Source: Hymenolepis diminuta (Eukaryota; Platyhelminthes; Cestoda; Cyclophyllidea; Hymenolepididae). Taken from it: DNA of 64,000 nucleotides. Position numbers and translations under genes: made by a program. Under the pieces are notes generated by a model. It worked only from the letters and a program-made list of their open reading frames with translations. It was not told the DNA's origin and ran no database searches. Numbering within the stretch: the first letter of the stretch is position 1; every line of letters begins with the position of its first letter. The stretch covers positions 1,010,146 through 1,074,145 of the forward strand of contig CAADRB010000014.1 in NCBI GenBank assembly GCA_900708905.1, read 5' to 3'. Of the stretch, positions 26,350-38,300 are shown one piece after another.

Positions 26350-28225
26350 AGTGATTTTGACTAAATAATAACTGTTTAATACCAGTGATAAATGGCTAGA
26401 AATTCACATCCAAAATTTAAGATGATGAATTGGTCCAGAGTCTTCCTAATTTTTGTTAAATTTTTGCTTATAGTGGGATACACCTTGCTTCAACATTTCT
26501 AATCTGTATTAGAAGTATATGATTGTAGTTTGAAGGATGACCCTCTATGCATTCCCAAAATTCTATTCACATCTTCTATGAAAATATTTCCGTTTTCCGT
26601 CCACAAAGCCACAGTAATATCACCCAAACCCCTATATAGAAAAGTTTATCGATTCTCCTTTTCTATAACTGTCCCGTTTCATTTGAAAGTGCATTGGCAA
26701 TCATATCTCACGCTCGTCCTTGCCCAAGTGACATTTATAAACTGTCTTTGTATTTCCACTGAAACACACCGGCAGACACGCTCGTCCTACAGCTGCTCCT
26801 ACGCTACCCTCTCATCTCTCTCTTACCCGCTTGAATCCCCATTGTGTCTTGACCAATGCATATTGACCAAAATAGCTCTTGGTATTCTGCTCTAGAACTG
26901 GTACTAACTATCAGCCGTTAGGTGTTATTTTAACCCCAACAAATACATGCGCCCTTGATTTAGGCAGAATAATAATATATCTAGTAATTGTGTAAAAGTA
27001 TGAACACATGTTTGATATGAAAGGTGATACAAAAATTATGTATTGTCAGTCAAAGGATTGACAAATAAATTATATCAGTGTAAATTTTCCATCAGGACTA
27101 CGTTCTATTGTGAAAAGCGTAAAAGAACACACCCTATGGTTCAATTTTAATTTACATGTTCAATTTAAAATTAGGATGTTTTGTGTTACAAAAATTTCAA
27201 ATTTACTTAGAGTTGCGCATTTTCTGAAATGATATCAGGTAACATTTAGTGAATTCACCAGGGAAAGTGTATTTTTATTGCACATATCTTTTATATTTTT
27301 TTGAAATGACCCCATGTTATTTATGGAGCCATAGTGCGAAAAGAAAAAATTACTAATGGTGGTGCTATAGCCAGCAGATGTCTATCAACGCATGTCGGTC
27401 ATCACGCCGGAACACCGACAACGAGACATGACTGGCGTCTAAAGAAGAAATATTTTGTATATAAACATAATTTACTTATTAATAAATTAGGGTGGCTTGC
27501 CTGCCACCTCCGAACTGATCTGGCAACATGGGTGACTTGACTTATTCCATCCATTCCTTCCAATCGATCGATGTGGCCTCGATAGATCTTTCAAAGTTAT
27601 TACAAGTGCCAAGTCGTTTAATTTATTTGCAAGTGAGATTTACGGTGGAGCTTTTATTTCTGCATTTTAAACTAGATATATCTAAGTTTTGCAAAATCAC
27701 AATATTTACTTTTTCAATAGTGTCAAAATTATTTTATTATGTCAATTGAAAAAAATATTCGTTGATTAACAAAAATATCAAAATTCAGTCTTTAAAAGTG
27801 TGCAACCTTATACCATATTTTAATAGTCTAATTTCAAATAATTTTGTTTAGTATTTGTGATTCAATCTACTATATATTGGCCTATTTCAAGCTCATCATT
27901 AAGGTCGTTCGGCTTTTCAAGTATCGCTGTTTGTCCATTTGACATATAAGGCAAGTTCCTATTTTATAATTTTATTTTTTTATAACAGATCTGATCCAAA
28001 CACTATTTCATAAAATAAGTTTCTCATTATACTGAGATTTCTGCAATTCACCAAAATTGAATAATTCGTTTAGATTTTCTTGTAGTTATATTTACAAGTC
28101 TACTTTCTTTTCTAATCTCTACCTATGTGCTAATTTTTTTTAAATTTATATCTTTAAATAGTTTACTCATTGGCCTTTTATTACTATTAGGTTACTGTCT
28201 TCACAATTTTCAAAATATTTTAATC
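26350..28225. other. Spacer between the two genes
   Basis: About 2 kb separates the PDZ-like stop from the MATE start. It holds the dispersed repeat at 27.4 kb and otherwise no motif I can support. The MATE promoter must be here or in an unseen upstream exon. Confidence 0.55.
27365..27452 (+). repeat. Dispersed repeat shared with 63.5-63.75 kb
   Basis: GCTATAGCCAGCAGATGTCT, then CATCACGCCGGAACACC and ACGAGACATGACTGGCGTCT recur at 63552-63572 and 63679-63728. It lies between the two genes, about 0.8 kb before the MATE start. Confidence 0.55.
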
Positions 28226-29327
28226 ATGTTTTCTATAAATCACCAACGGATCCGTGAGCGATGGAGGCTTTACTTTCCTGAAGGATTCTGGAGTGAATGG
28301 AAGGCATTATCAAAACTTGCCGTTCCTATTGTGCGTTATTTTTGTCTTCTATATACTGAATTATTATATGATATTTTATTTATCAAATCCTCTTGCATAC
28401 AGATGATAACAAGTCTATTGGAGTATCTAACCGCTCCAATCAGTCTATTCTTTTGTGGAAAACTAGGAAAAACTGAATTGGCCGCAGCTGGTCTGGCCAT
28501 TTCTCTATTTCATACAGCTGGATTGTCTTTTATTATGGGCCTTCTTACCGCAGCCGAAACTTTATTTTCACAGGTACTTAGTAAATTTGAAGCATAATAA
28601 ACTTAACTTTACCCCTATATGTCATCATACCTGTATTTTCTCAATCCCCTTATTATGCCCTTCTTACTCGAATCTTTATCGTAGACTTATGGCGGTGAAA
28701 ACAAATTTCGATTAGGTATCCAAGTACAACGATGTAAGTTTTAGCTCTCCTTTTGAAATTTTTATTTTAAATGAAAACTTAATTTTGATTTTCTTGCTAA
28801 TTTAGCGTTTGTGATAACAACTCTTCTCTGCTTACCATGTTGGGCCGTTCATGTTATCATTGAGCCTATATTACTTGCTACGAATCAACCTCCATTGATA
28901 GCTAAGTACGTCGCTATTGAGATTTTTAATGCCTATTCTTTTTTAAGGTATACCAGTCTGTATATTCTCGGCCTAATGCCCGGATTATTTGTAGGTTTAT
29001 GTATTTTCTGTCTTATATTTGTCTCTAGTTCTTCGCACTCTTTGAAATCTTAACTAAGTATGTCCAGACGCAGAACAAAGTCCTTCCGCCTATGATTGCT
29101 GGAGTTTTAGGAAATGCTGTTAATGCGATTTGTCACTATGCTTTCATCTATCATTCGGACATGCAATTCATGTAAGGTTTCTATTTCTCTATGACTTACC
29201 TTGTTAATTTTGTATGTTTTTCTTCGCAGAGGTTCAGCACTTTCCCAGTCAATATGCTACTTTTGTCAAGCTGCTTTTGTTCTAATCTACATTCTCTTCT
29301 CGAAAATCTACGTGCATACTTGGGATA
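28226..29327 (+). CDS. SLC47A: MATE gene exons 1-7 (compact 5' block)
   Basis: Seven exons are packed into 1.1 kb with introns of 72, 111, 72, 42, 38 and 58 bp. They encode residues 1-236, the first six-helix half. Intron 1 is open in frame, but skipping it (donor GTGCGT at 28331, acceptor ATACAG ending 28402) gives a gap-free match to the family in helix 1. Introns 4 (28906-28947) and 5 (28991-29028) likewise remove residues that the family lacks. Confidence 0.85.
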
Positions 29328-32300
29328 GTGAGTTGATTTAATTTATTAAAAGAATACAGTTAAGCCGGTTTACTGCAAGTATAGTCATACTGTTTCATGT
29401 ATTTCTTAAACTCGGAAGTATAAGTAACTTTATTATAGGTTTCGATCAAATGCCATACATTATGGTAGTAGCCGTTTTTTTCTTATTTGCTCTTAAAGCA
29501 TAATGCCTTGAATTTCCGATTGTTCATATTTCGTTTTAATATTTCTAGATAATAGAGGAAAAATAAGGTTAAATTAACTTAACTGTGAGACAATAGGTTA
29601 TCACGGAATTCCTTGATTTGCCACAGCAATATCAATGGTATGCATCTTAACCCCTGATATCTGAGCCTATGATCTGCTTCTTATTAGTCATCATAGCATT
29701 TTAAAATATGAGGAGAAAGAGGGCTTTATTTTGGTTATTTTGAATTTTGATCGATAAAGATTTGTCTTGGAGTAATACTGTCTCAGGAACACTCTTATTG
29801 TTTACTCGAATTTATTACTCTTTCCTAACGGTATCCTAAATCTTCACCAAGGTGAAAGCTTGAATTTACTATAGAATTGCCGTCCATATTTTCAAGATTA
29901 ATTAAAACCCCCTTACTATTATGGAATAGTGTTTAACTTATAGTATACCGATGGCCTATTAATTGCGTAGACACCTATCAATAAGAATTTGCCAGATGAT
30001 CTATCATTTTTAAGTGAAATAGTGTGATTTAAGTCTCTATGATCTGTTGGACATGCATGTTATGACTACATCACGACATTCGACTTCGTTGTTCCCTTAA
30101 AAGCTCGACTGAGATTTTTAAGGTTGACAACTAGCAAGTCTCTTAAAATTAGCCTTATTATTGATAGTTAAATATTTCAATTCACCCCCAGCCTTCGCCT
30201 CCCCCTCTTTACCGCTTTTCAGGACTACATGTTGAGATGTGGCACGATTGGGGTGTGTGGTTCCGTCTTGGTATTCCTGGAGTGATTATGGTCGGTCTCG
30301 AATGGTGGATCTGTGAAGCTGGAAGTCTCACTGCAGGTAAGTTCGCACTCGGTCGTTTAATTTGATTTCAGTAGTTAAAATGCAAGACTTATTATATGCC
30401 CATTTGATGGGGATTTTGGAAGCTGTACAACAATAGCATAAAATGCAGTCTCGGATACAAATTTCAAGCAAATTAGTACTTATTTTCTAATAACTTCATT
30501 TTATCATAATCATAATAAAGAAATTTACCCGAGCTTATAACAACTAACACCTCTGTGGATGTAGAGATTAGAGTGACGCAGTCGCTCAATCCCTTAAACT
30601 TGGTCATTTCCGGATGCATGCTTTATTCTGCTCTCGAACGATGTGCAACCAATTTATAGAAAAAGTGCAGAATAGTGCAAATTTTCATTGGTTGGATTAG
30701 ACGTTCATTATAATTATCTAATGATCTTTAAAATAATCAAACAATTATCTTAGAACTTTCTTACCACGTCTGATTGTTATCAGTTCGTTAGAGAAAATAG
30801 TGTTGTAAAATAAGATCAAAGTTTACAAAACTGTGTTAATATTTCCATTAGTAAATGATCATTTAAAGTTCGTTTAAAGCATTGGGATTGGACTACGAGA
30901 TGAATGTTTTCTTTATAATTATTATCTTATAAGGATTTTTTATGAAGGGTAACGTTTTTCTCAAACTCGTATAAAAATGGATTCTGTTTCATCCTAAAGG
31001 CCTCAACATGAAGTATTTTAGGGCTTTTAAGGCTAGTTTTAAGAAAATTTTGAAGGCTCTCAGGTGAAATTTTCAGTGCATTTCAATTTTTATGAATGAA
31101 GGTTTGTAGTTATTTTATTTTCACTAATTAACCTTTCTCCAATAATTTGTAGATCACCAGATAAAAAAGAAATCCCTTGTTGCGGGATGGAACCAAAGGG
31201 TCAATAGTAACAGCAGGACGAGATTAAGGTCACCAGATATATAGTTGGAAAGTATAAGGCAAAATATTTACGGAGGATGTAATTCCGATTGGATTTATCA
31301 GAGAGAGAAAGCGAAGGAAGTTAGATGAGGTAGAAGGAGGAGGACCTAGACGCAGGAGTTGAAGAGAGAGGAGCCCAGTAGATAATGTGGTAGAAACCGG
31401 AAGCGTAGCAGTCCGATATTAACAAATGGCAAAAAACTTGGAATAGTTCAAATACAGTGTGGAATATAGTTTAGACCTTGTGGGTGAATATACGACGATC
31501 ACGAAGTTACAAAATGGGAGCCACCGTGTCAAACAGCGACTTGTGTCATCTCTATATATTGATATATGTGACACGAGATACGCATGACGATTAGATATTG
31601 CTGATTGATTACAGTTATATCTAAAAACACAGAGTCGGACGCCTCAGAAGCGATCAATCAGGTGAAACTCTTGAAACTTTATTTGGAAATTAGTTCTTAA
31701 TATTAGCCTATCAAATATTATATACAGCTATTACCTACATTTAGATAGGATGAGTAAATTATAGCTGAAAATTTATTTTATAATAAATAGTAGAGTAATT
31801 TTTGTTTCATTTTAAAAGGCTTACGAGGTGAAGAAGCTCTGGCCGTTCAAACCATTCTTAATAATATTGAATCCGTTATATTTTGCACAGTAAGTGTAGA
31901 TGAAGGAAATTCGTTTTTGTCTTCTTACTTCATCGTTAAATTTCTATGTTTTGTCTCTACTTTTAGTTTCCAATGGGCTACGGTATTGCCGTAGCTATTC
32001 GTATTGGACAGTTTGTGGGCGCCAATGATCCTATTCGTCCTAGAGCTACGGCCTTTGTAGGAATCTTATTTTTGGGTAAGCTACCATATTTTAAGCCTTC
32101 TGCGTGAGAATTTCCATAATAACCAAAATTTACTTACAGGGGTTAAAGGTTTCAAACTCAAATAAATATAGGGTAGTTGATAAGAACGGATGAATTCATT
32201 TATTGGAGAAAAAGACCTACCAGTTCTTTACTAAGATTCGGCGAATTTGCATAAACATTTCATTACTCCGATATAATCAGCAGATTTAATTAGCGCCAAT

Positions 32301-35300
32301 CTGTCGTAGCTGGAATTATTACACTTGCATAACAAACACAGTAAAGTAAGTCTATTTCCGCTTTTAATCCCACCTCATTTCCTAAAACTTTTTCTATCAC
32401 TAGTATGGCTTTTGATTCTTTAGAATGTAGCTAATTTGAATGATAATCAATATATTATTTTGTGAAGCATCTAAATGTGCCTTTGCAAAAAATAACTAAA
32501 TCAACGAAAGCTAAATTAATTTTCGTCTCAGCTTAGTGCGCGATTCGTCATCCGTAAGTGTCAGGTAGTGATTATGAAGGTAACAGACTCCTACTTCAAA
32601 TCTAAAAAACATCAAATTAAATTTGACTGTGATTTTTTAAAAAAATAGTAAACGATTTCTAAGCCCTTTATCAGTGTAGCAATAGCTTAATTGCTCTTTT
32701 TAAATGGCTAACTGATCCAGAAAGGATTATTGAAACTGCCGATTTTCAAATGTTTTTTATTTAACTGCGTAGACTTCTATTCATTTGTCACGGTAACTCA
32801 TATTTTACCGTCTCTTAGCGTATTGAAGCACCTTTCTTTTCAACGTCTAACACATAATTTCCTCTATTGTCTACTTTTCAATTGCCTCAGAAATTTAACA
32901 ATGAGGCTTTAAATTATTCACATCTTAGAACAATAGGGAGCAAATTTTGTAGAGTTGGGATGGAATGTTTACCGCTTTGGGAAAACCGAATATTTCTTTT
33001 TACCCTCTTTTGCATTTTGTCTCTTCATCCTTTGCGCTTTAAATCCATAAGCGTTTTACTGCTAACGCTAACCCCCAAACTACGTGTTCGGTAAACTCTT
33101 ATCGCCCATAGCAGTGCAAAAACGTTTGCAAGTTTTAATCATTGGGAAATATCTGATTAAAGGGGGTCAATAATTAATAGGTAATTAAAGGAGGACGTCA
33201 TGAGTTTTCCCATATTTGAATTCGAGAGCATTGATTTTCCCTCATGCTTTCAAATGGGGAAGAGTTTACTTATTGATGTCTTTACGTTCAAAATTCATCA
33301 TTTTGATTCCTAGGTGAACGGATGAATGCATATCCGGGATTCATTTCTGTGGTTGGGCATGCCACGCCAATTCAGTTATATCTTTTACAGCCAATCAGAC
33401 GAGACTAGCAACGATACATTTAGTAAAACACGACTTACCTATGAAATTGTTTATGTTTTAGCATTTGTATCCAGTGTCAATAGTGTCGCTCTTATTCTCT
33501 TGCGTTACTACATTGCCAGAATCTTTACAACTGACCTGTAAGTTGTTGATGATTTTTTTATTTATTTTCCATGACCAAGAGAAAGAAAAGATAAATAGTT
33601 TAGTGGGAATGGAAACAGTAAGAATAAATTTTAGGAAATTAGGAGAAACCAGAATTCTCTGAGCCCCAGAAACACCGGGTCATCTGCTTTCTCAGTTTAA
33701 GGTTTCAGGTGGCTCACTCATTGACATCTTATTCATATGAACGATTCGGGTAGTATAATTTCTCTGATTTTACAGCCATCCTTTTTTCCTTCTATCGGAC
33801 AAAGTACTCTACCAGTTGGTTGACTGCTCAGTACGCCAGCGCTTCCTCATCTCACCTCCCTTTGCAAAAAGTCAGTGATATCGGAGGTCCACGTATATAA
33901 TTTTCCTTTAAGTTGTGGTACATGTTCGTAGCTAGAGTTTTGCTAAAATCTCCTGGAGTCTTGCCTGGGTGCTATTTAAATTAACCCAGGTAGAAAGCAG
34001 TTGTAGACTTTTTTTATAGCCTTATGAGCCATCCAAAATAGCCACCGTCCCTGAATTCAATAATAACATGGAATTAAGCAAGTCACTGCAATTTATTCAA
34101 AGTTCTGCCAAACAAAGGTCCATAAATTTGGGGCATTTTAACAATTATGTAAAATTTATAAAAAGTAATTAACAGGTAAAATTGCTACTTTACTTTCTTT
34201 TGGATAGAAATATTTCATTTCATCAAACATCTCCCCCCNNNNNNNNNNNNNNNNNNNNNNNGCCAAAAGTTTTTCATCATTACTTTCGAAGGTTGGATTC
34301 GCCCGGATTCATCTAGGGGGTTTCCTAGAACGTTCCAGACGAATATTCTGTTGAATGCTGGTCTGGATTTTGGGAATTCTAATATTTCCAAGCAGTGGGA
34401 GGCCAAAAACATCCAAAAGATCCGTTTCCAGTTTGATGCTTTTGCTACGTACTGGGATGGAGATGGTTCCGATGACGCACCCAAGTTTGACCATCAACAT
34501 CCACTTTATATATCAGGCTACCTTGCTGAGCTCTGATGATGCTCCCTGCTCATATGTCATTCGGCCGATGATCATTCAAATGAACTGCCGTGTTGGTTCA
34601 TGGCGCATAAAATTGAACTAGAGAAAGTTGGGTCCCTTGAAAGTGAAACAGTGTGGATTGTCGTGGGTTTTCGCTCCATAAGAGTTTTGGCTAGACTATG
34701 GTCGTTTAGCGCTGGAGGCGGACTCGTTCAATACATTCTGTTGTTCCCTCTCCACGTGACTTTTGAAGTGCCCACCTCAAAGTGTCAACGAATCACTCTG
34801 CTTGACCATTTGATTGAGAATGAAATGGTGAAAAATAGACATCAGTGATGCAAAAGCCTTAAAAGAGTGTCTCGATGGTCCATAAGTTAAAAATATATGG
34901 CAGAGAGTATCGGTCAAAATGGTAGTTGTGGTGGTCTTTAACGGGATAACTTCGGGCTACTTTGAGTGCGTAACTACCATGACAAGATATGAGGGACCAT
35001 TAACAGGTCCAGCAAAATCCAAGTGCGTGCGTGTCATGGAACTGCGGTTTTAAGCCAGAGAATAGGTTCTCGGTGTGGCAGAATCTTAACAACTACGAGG
35101 CATTCTGATTATTTTTAGACAACTGTTTCGATAGCCTTATTAATTTCTGGCCAGTATATAAACGTTAGTGCTATGGAATTCATAAGGCTAGCAATCAAAT
35201 GACTACTATGGAACTGATATAATACAGCTCACTTAAGTCCCAAAGGAATTATGACACTATCTGCGGAGATTAAGCATAAATTAACCACAGATTAGCGTGC

Positions 35301-38300
35301 TATCTATAAAGTTGCAGGAAATCGCCCTTTTGATTCGATTTCGGCCATCCTGTGCAAACGTATCTCATGGTTTTCTTCAGCACTGGAGATGTCACATTTT
35401 TTTGGAATTTTGCGTACAACATTAAATAACAGGCTTTGTGTATTGTCTTCCATAGTCAGAATTCCATCGACAGTTTCCTCGTCATGACAGCCCTGGTTAT
35501 AGATGAGACGAGAAGAACAATCAGCTTGTCCGAGTTCTGTTGTGTTTCGGTAGTCCGTATCGAAATCACAGCCAAGAAGGATGGTTGATCAACGCTGAAG
35601 TCGGTTTGCAGTGTAAATTGGAGTACCGAAGTTGGAGAGGAGTTGTTTATGACCCGTTAGTAGTGTAAAGTGCCGAGCGTAGAGGAGTTTATGGAACTTT
35701 TTAACAGCGAAAATGGTGGCCTAAGACTCCTTTTTAATCTGGTTGGAGCTCTTCTAGGCTGTAGTAAATGTTGGAGAAGCATGAAAAATAATTTATTCTG
35801 AACCATCAGGATAGATATGAGAAACGTTTGCACCAATGCCATAGTTTGAAGCATCTGCAGCCAGTATGATTCACAGATTCCGATTATAATGAGAAAGCAG
35901 CATATCAGAATTGTCCTTTAGCTTTGTGAAAGCTTTCTCACATTTGGAAGTCCAGTTTAATTTAGCTTTTTTTAGCAACTCATTTAGAGGAGCCCGAATA
36001 TTATGCGGAAATGTAGGAAAGAACGAAGTGTGGTAATGTCCGTAGGCCGTGGCATTTCTGTACTTGTCCGGACGACGGCCATTTTCATCAAAGATACATC
36101 TTAGGTATTTAAAAGAGGGCACAAGGAATGTACATTTCTCAGCTCTAAGGCGAACTCCACGCTCTGGAATACGTTGAAGAAGTGCGATGACACGCTCTCG
36201 AAGTTCCTGCTGAGAGTGGCCCAAAAAAATCACGTCGTCTGAGTATGTATCAGTACCAGAAAGTATCATTTTTTGTTGAGAAATGGTAGGTGCTATCTTG
36301 TTACCGAATGAAAATCTGGTTTATAGGTATACGCCTATAGTGATAGTTAGTAGCTCTCGTGACTCCAATATAACTTCGATTTGCAAATAAGCATTTACTA
36401 AATCAAACTTTACGAAGCAATTACCACCATTCAGTATCGAGAAAGTGCCATCAGGAACTGGGCTCTAATGCGGCATTTAGACCGGTAAAATAGTTAGCGC
36501 ACAACCAGATAGTTCCATTTGATTTCTGAACAACAACAATAGTTGCGGCCCACCTTGAATAGGAAACAGGTTTTAGAACACTTCTTTGTTCCAAACGTTT
36601 AAGTTCTTCGTCCACCATAGGCAAGGTTGGTAATGGAACTTAGGAAGAAAAAGTGACTGATCATATGGCGTTAGTTTTAATGACACCGTAGAATGATTGC
36701 ATAGATCCAGATCTTCTTGAATTATTCGGGGAAACATTAGACTGTTATCTTTGCTGTGAATAGTGACAGATGTAGCAAATGATAAATATGGACAGATTCG
36801 AAGGACCAAGTCGACCGAGCCAGTCGAAACCGAGTAGATTAAGTTGAGTCTGCTATATAAGCTGTTTTTGAAATACTATTGGCCCAGCAGGTCACGTTAC
36901 GGTTTAGTTCCCCTCTCAGTTAGAGAGACCGATAGCGAGCATTGATTGCAGACAGAGACCGATTATAGTTTCGGACGACCCAATGATCTCTACAGCTTCC
37001 TTGAGATCAAGGTTACATCTAAAGCGGTATCTGGTTGTAGACGAATGTGATTCCCCTCGATCATTAGATTCACATATTTCCGGCTTTTCTAGGTGTTGAT
37101 ACGGAAAGTAGCCAGGAGACTGTTCGATCGAATGTATTTTGGTTCAGGTTTATAGCGACGATTCTTTTTATGGAAAGTTGACTGACTTTGTCCTTGATTA
37201 GTATTAATCTTGTTATTGGTAGACGATTCAGAAGTTCTAGGGGGGAGGGGGCTGTGGACAACGGTCATCTTTATGTCCGAACTTCCGGCACTGTTTACAC
37301 CGATACTGCTTTAAGGGACATTGTTGAAAGAATCCATTCTCGGCAGAATGAGCAAGATGAAGATTGTTTCTGTTTTACAGAAAGATTCGACTGTGCTATA
37401 TATCGCACAGATTGAGGCATAAATGTTGACATTTTGAGCATCAGACCCACGGGCATGGCGTCAGAATCATTGAAAGATGAATCACGCGTGAAATGCACCA
37501 TTTTAACTTCTTCTCCGACCATGTTTTGCAGCTTCGCGTTGGGATTCTTAGTGATAACCAAGGTTTCGTATAAAGTCCAGAAATGAAAATAAGACATCTG
37601 AACTATTCTTATGTTAAGGTGAGGAAAATAAATTTATCCCAATGAAAGTTCACAACGCCTGCAAAGTCGTGGAAGTCCTCATCATACTCAATCACAAGTC
37701 TGAGTCAGTTAGAGCGGTGCTGATTAATTCTGGTCAGTAAGTTTTCCCGACCTAGAGGAACTGAATTCATCCACTTACTTGGATGGGACAAATTTTGAGC
37801 AATGTTCATATTGGTCAGGACCCAACTTCCTGACCTTGCAACAAGATCTTATTAGCCCATCCCACTTGGCAGGGTTCATCGTGAACACATATTTGTGTTT
37901 ATTGTATCATGATCCTAAGAACTTGCATGATTTAGATTCGTGAGTGAAATCAGAAAAATTGTTAGTGACGTCTTCAGCAGTTGCAGGATCAGAAATTTTA
38001 ACGGATGCAAAAGGTTTAACATAATAAGATGATGAAACGGAAAATATACATTCGGTAGAAAAATCTACATGTTTAGAATCTTAAAATTTAACCGAAAGGA
38101 TTGTTACTTCTGCAGATAGGCTGTTGAATATCTCAAATAATTGCGAAAAATCAAGTGATTGTTGAGAGATTTGTGAGACTACTGATATTTCAATGTAGAA
38201 AATGTTAGATAATTTATTTTCTGCTGCTCGCCGCCTTTTATGCCTTATTAGTCCCCTAAAATAGGTACAATTCTCTGAACTCAATAATAACACGGATTTA

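Noticed and set aside
28127..28225. Hydrophobic upstream extension of the MATE frame
   Set aside because: It has no ATG (it would start at GTG) and would add a helix the family lacks; the ATG at 28226 fits better.
32730..33094. Open frames of 60-75 codons between MATE exons 10 and 11
   Set aside because: They lie within an intron defined by a gap-free protein match on both sides and show no family features.
34351..34848. Plus-strand open frames of 60-90 codons within the gypsy element
   Set aside because: They are antisense shadows of the integrase remnant read on the minus strand.
38221..38235. GC-rich CTGCTGCTCGCCGCC inside the 5' LTR end as a primer-binding site
   Set aside because: The minus strand would read AGGCGGCG rather than the required TGG start, and the LTR boundary here is uncertain.
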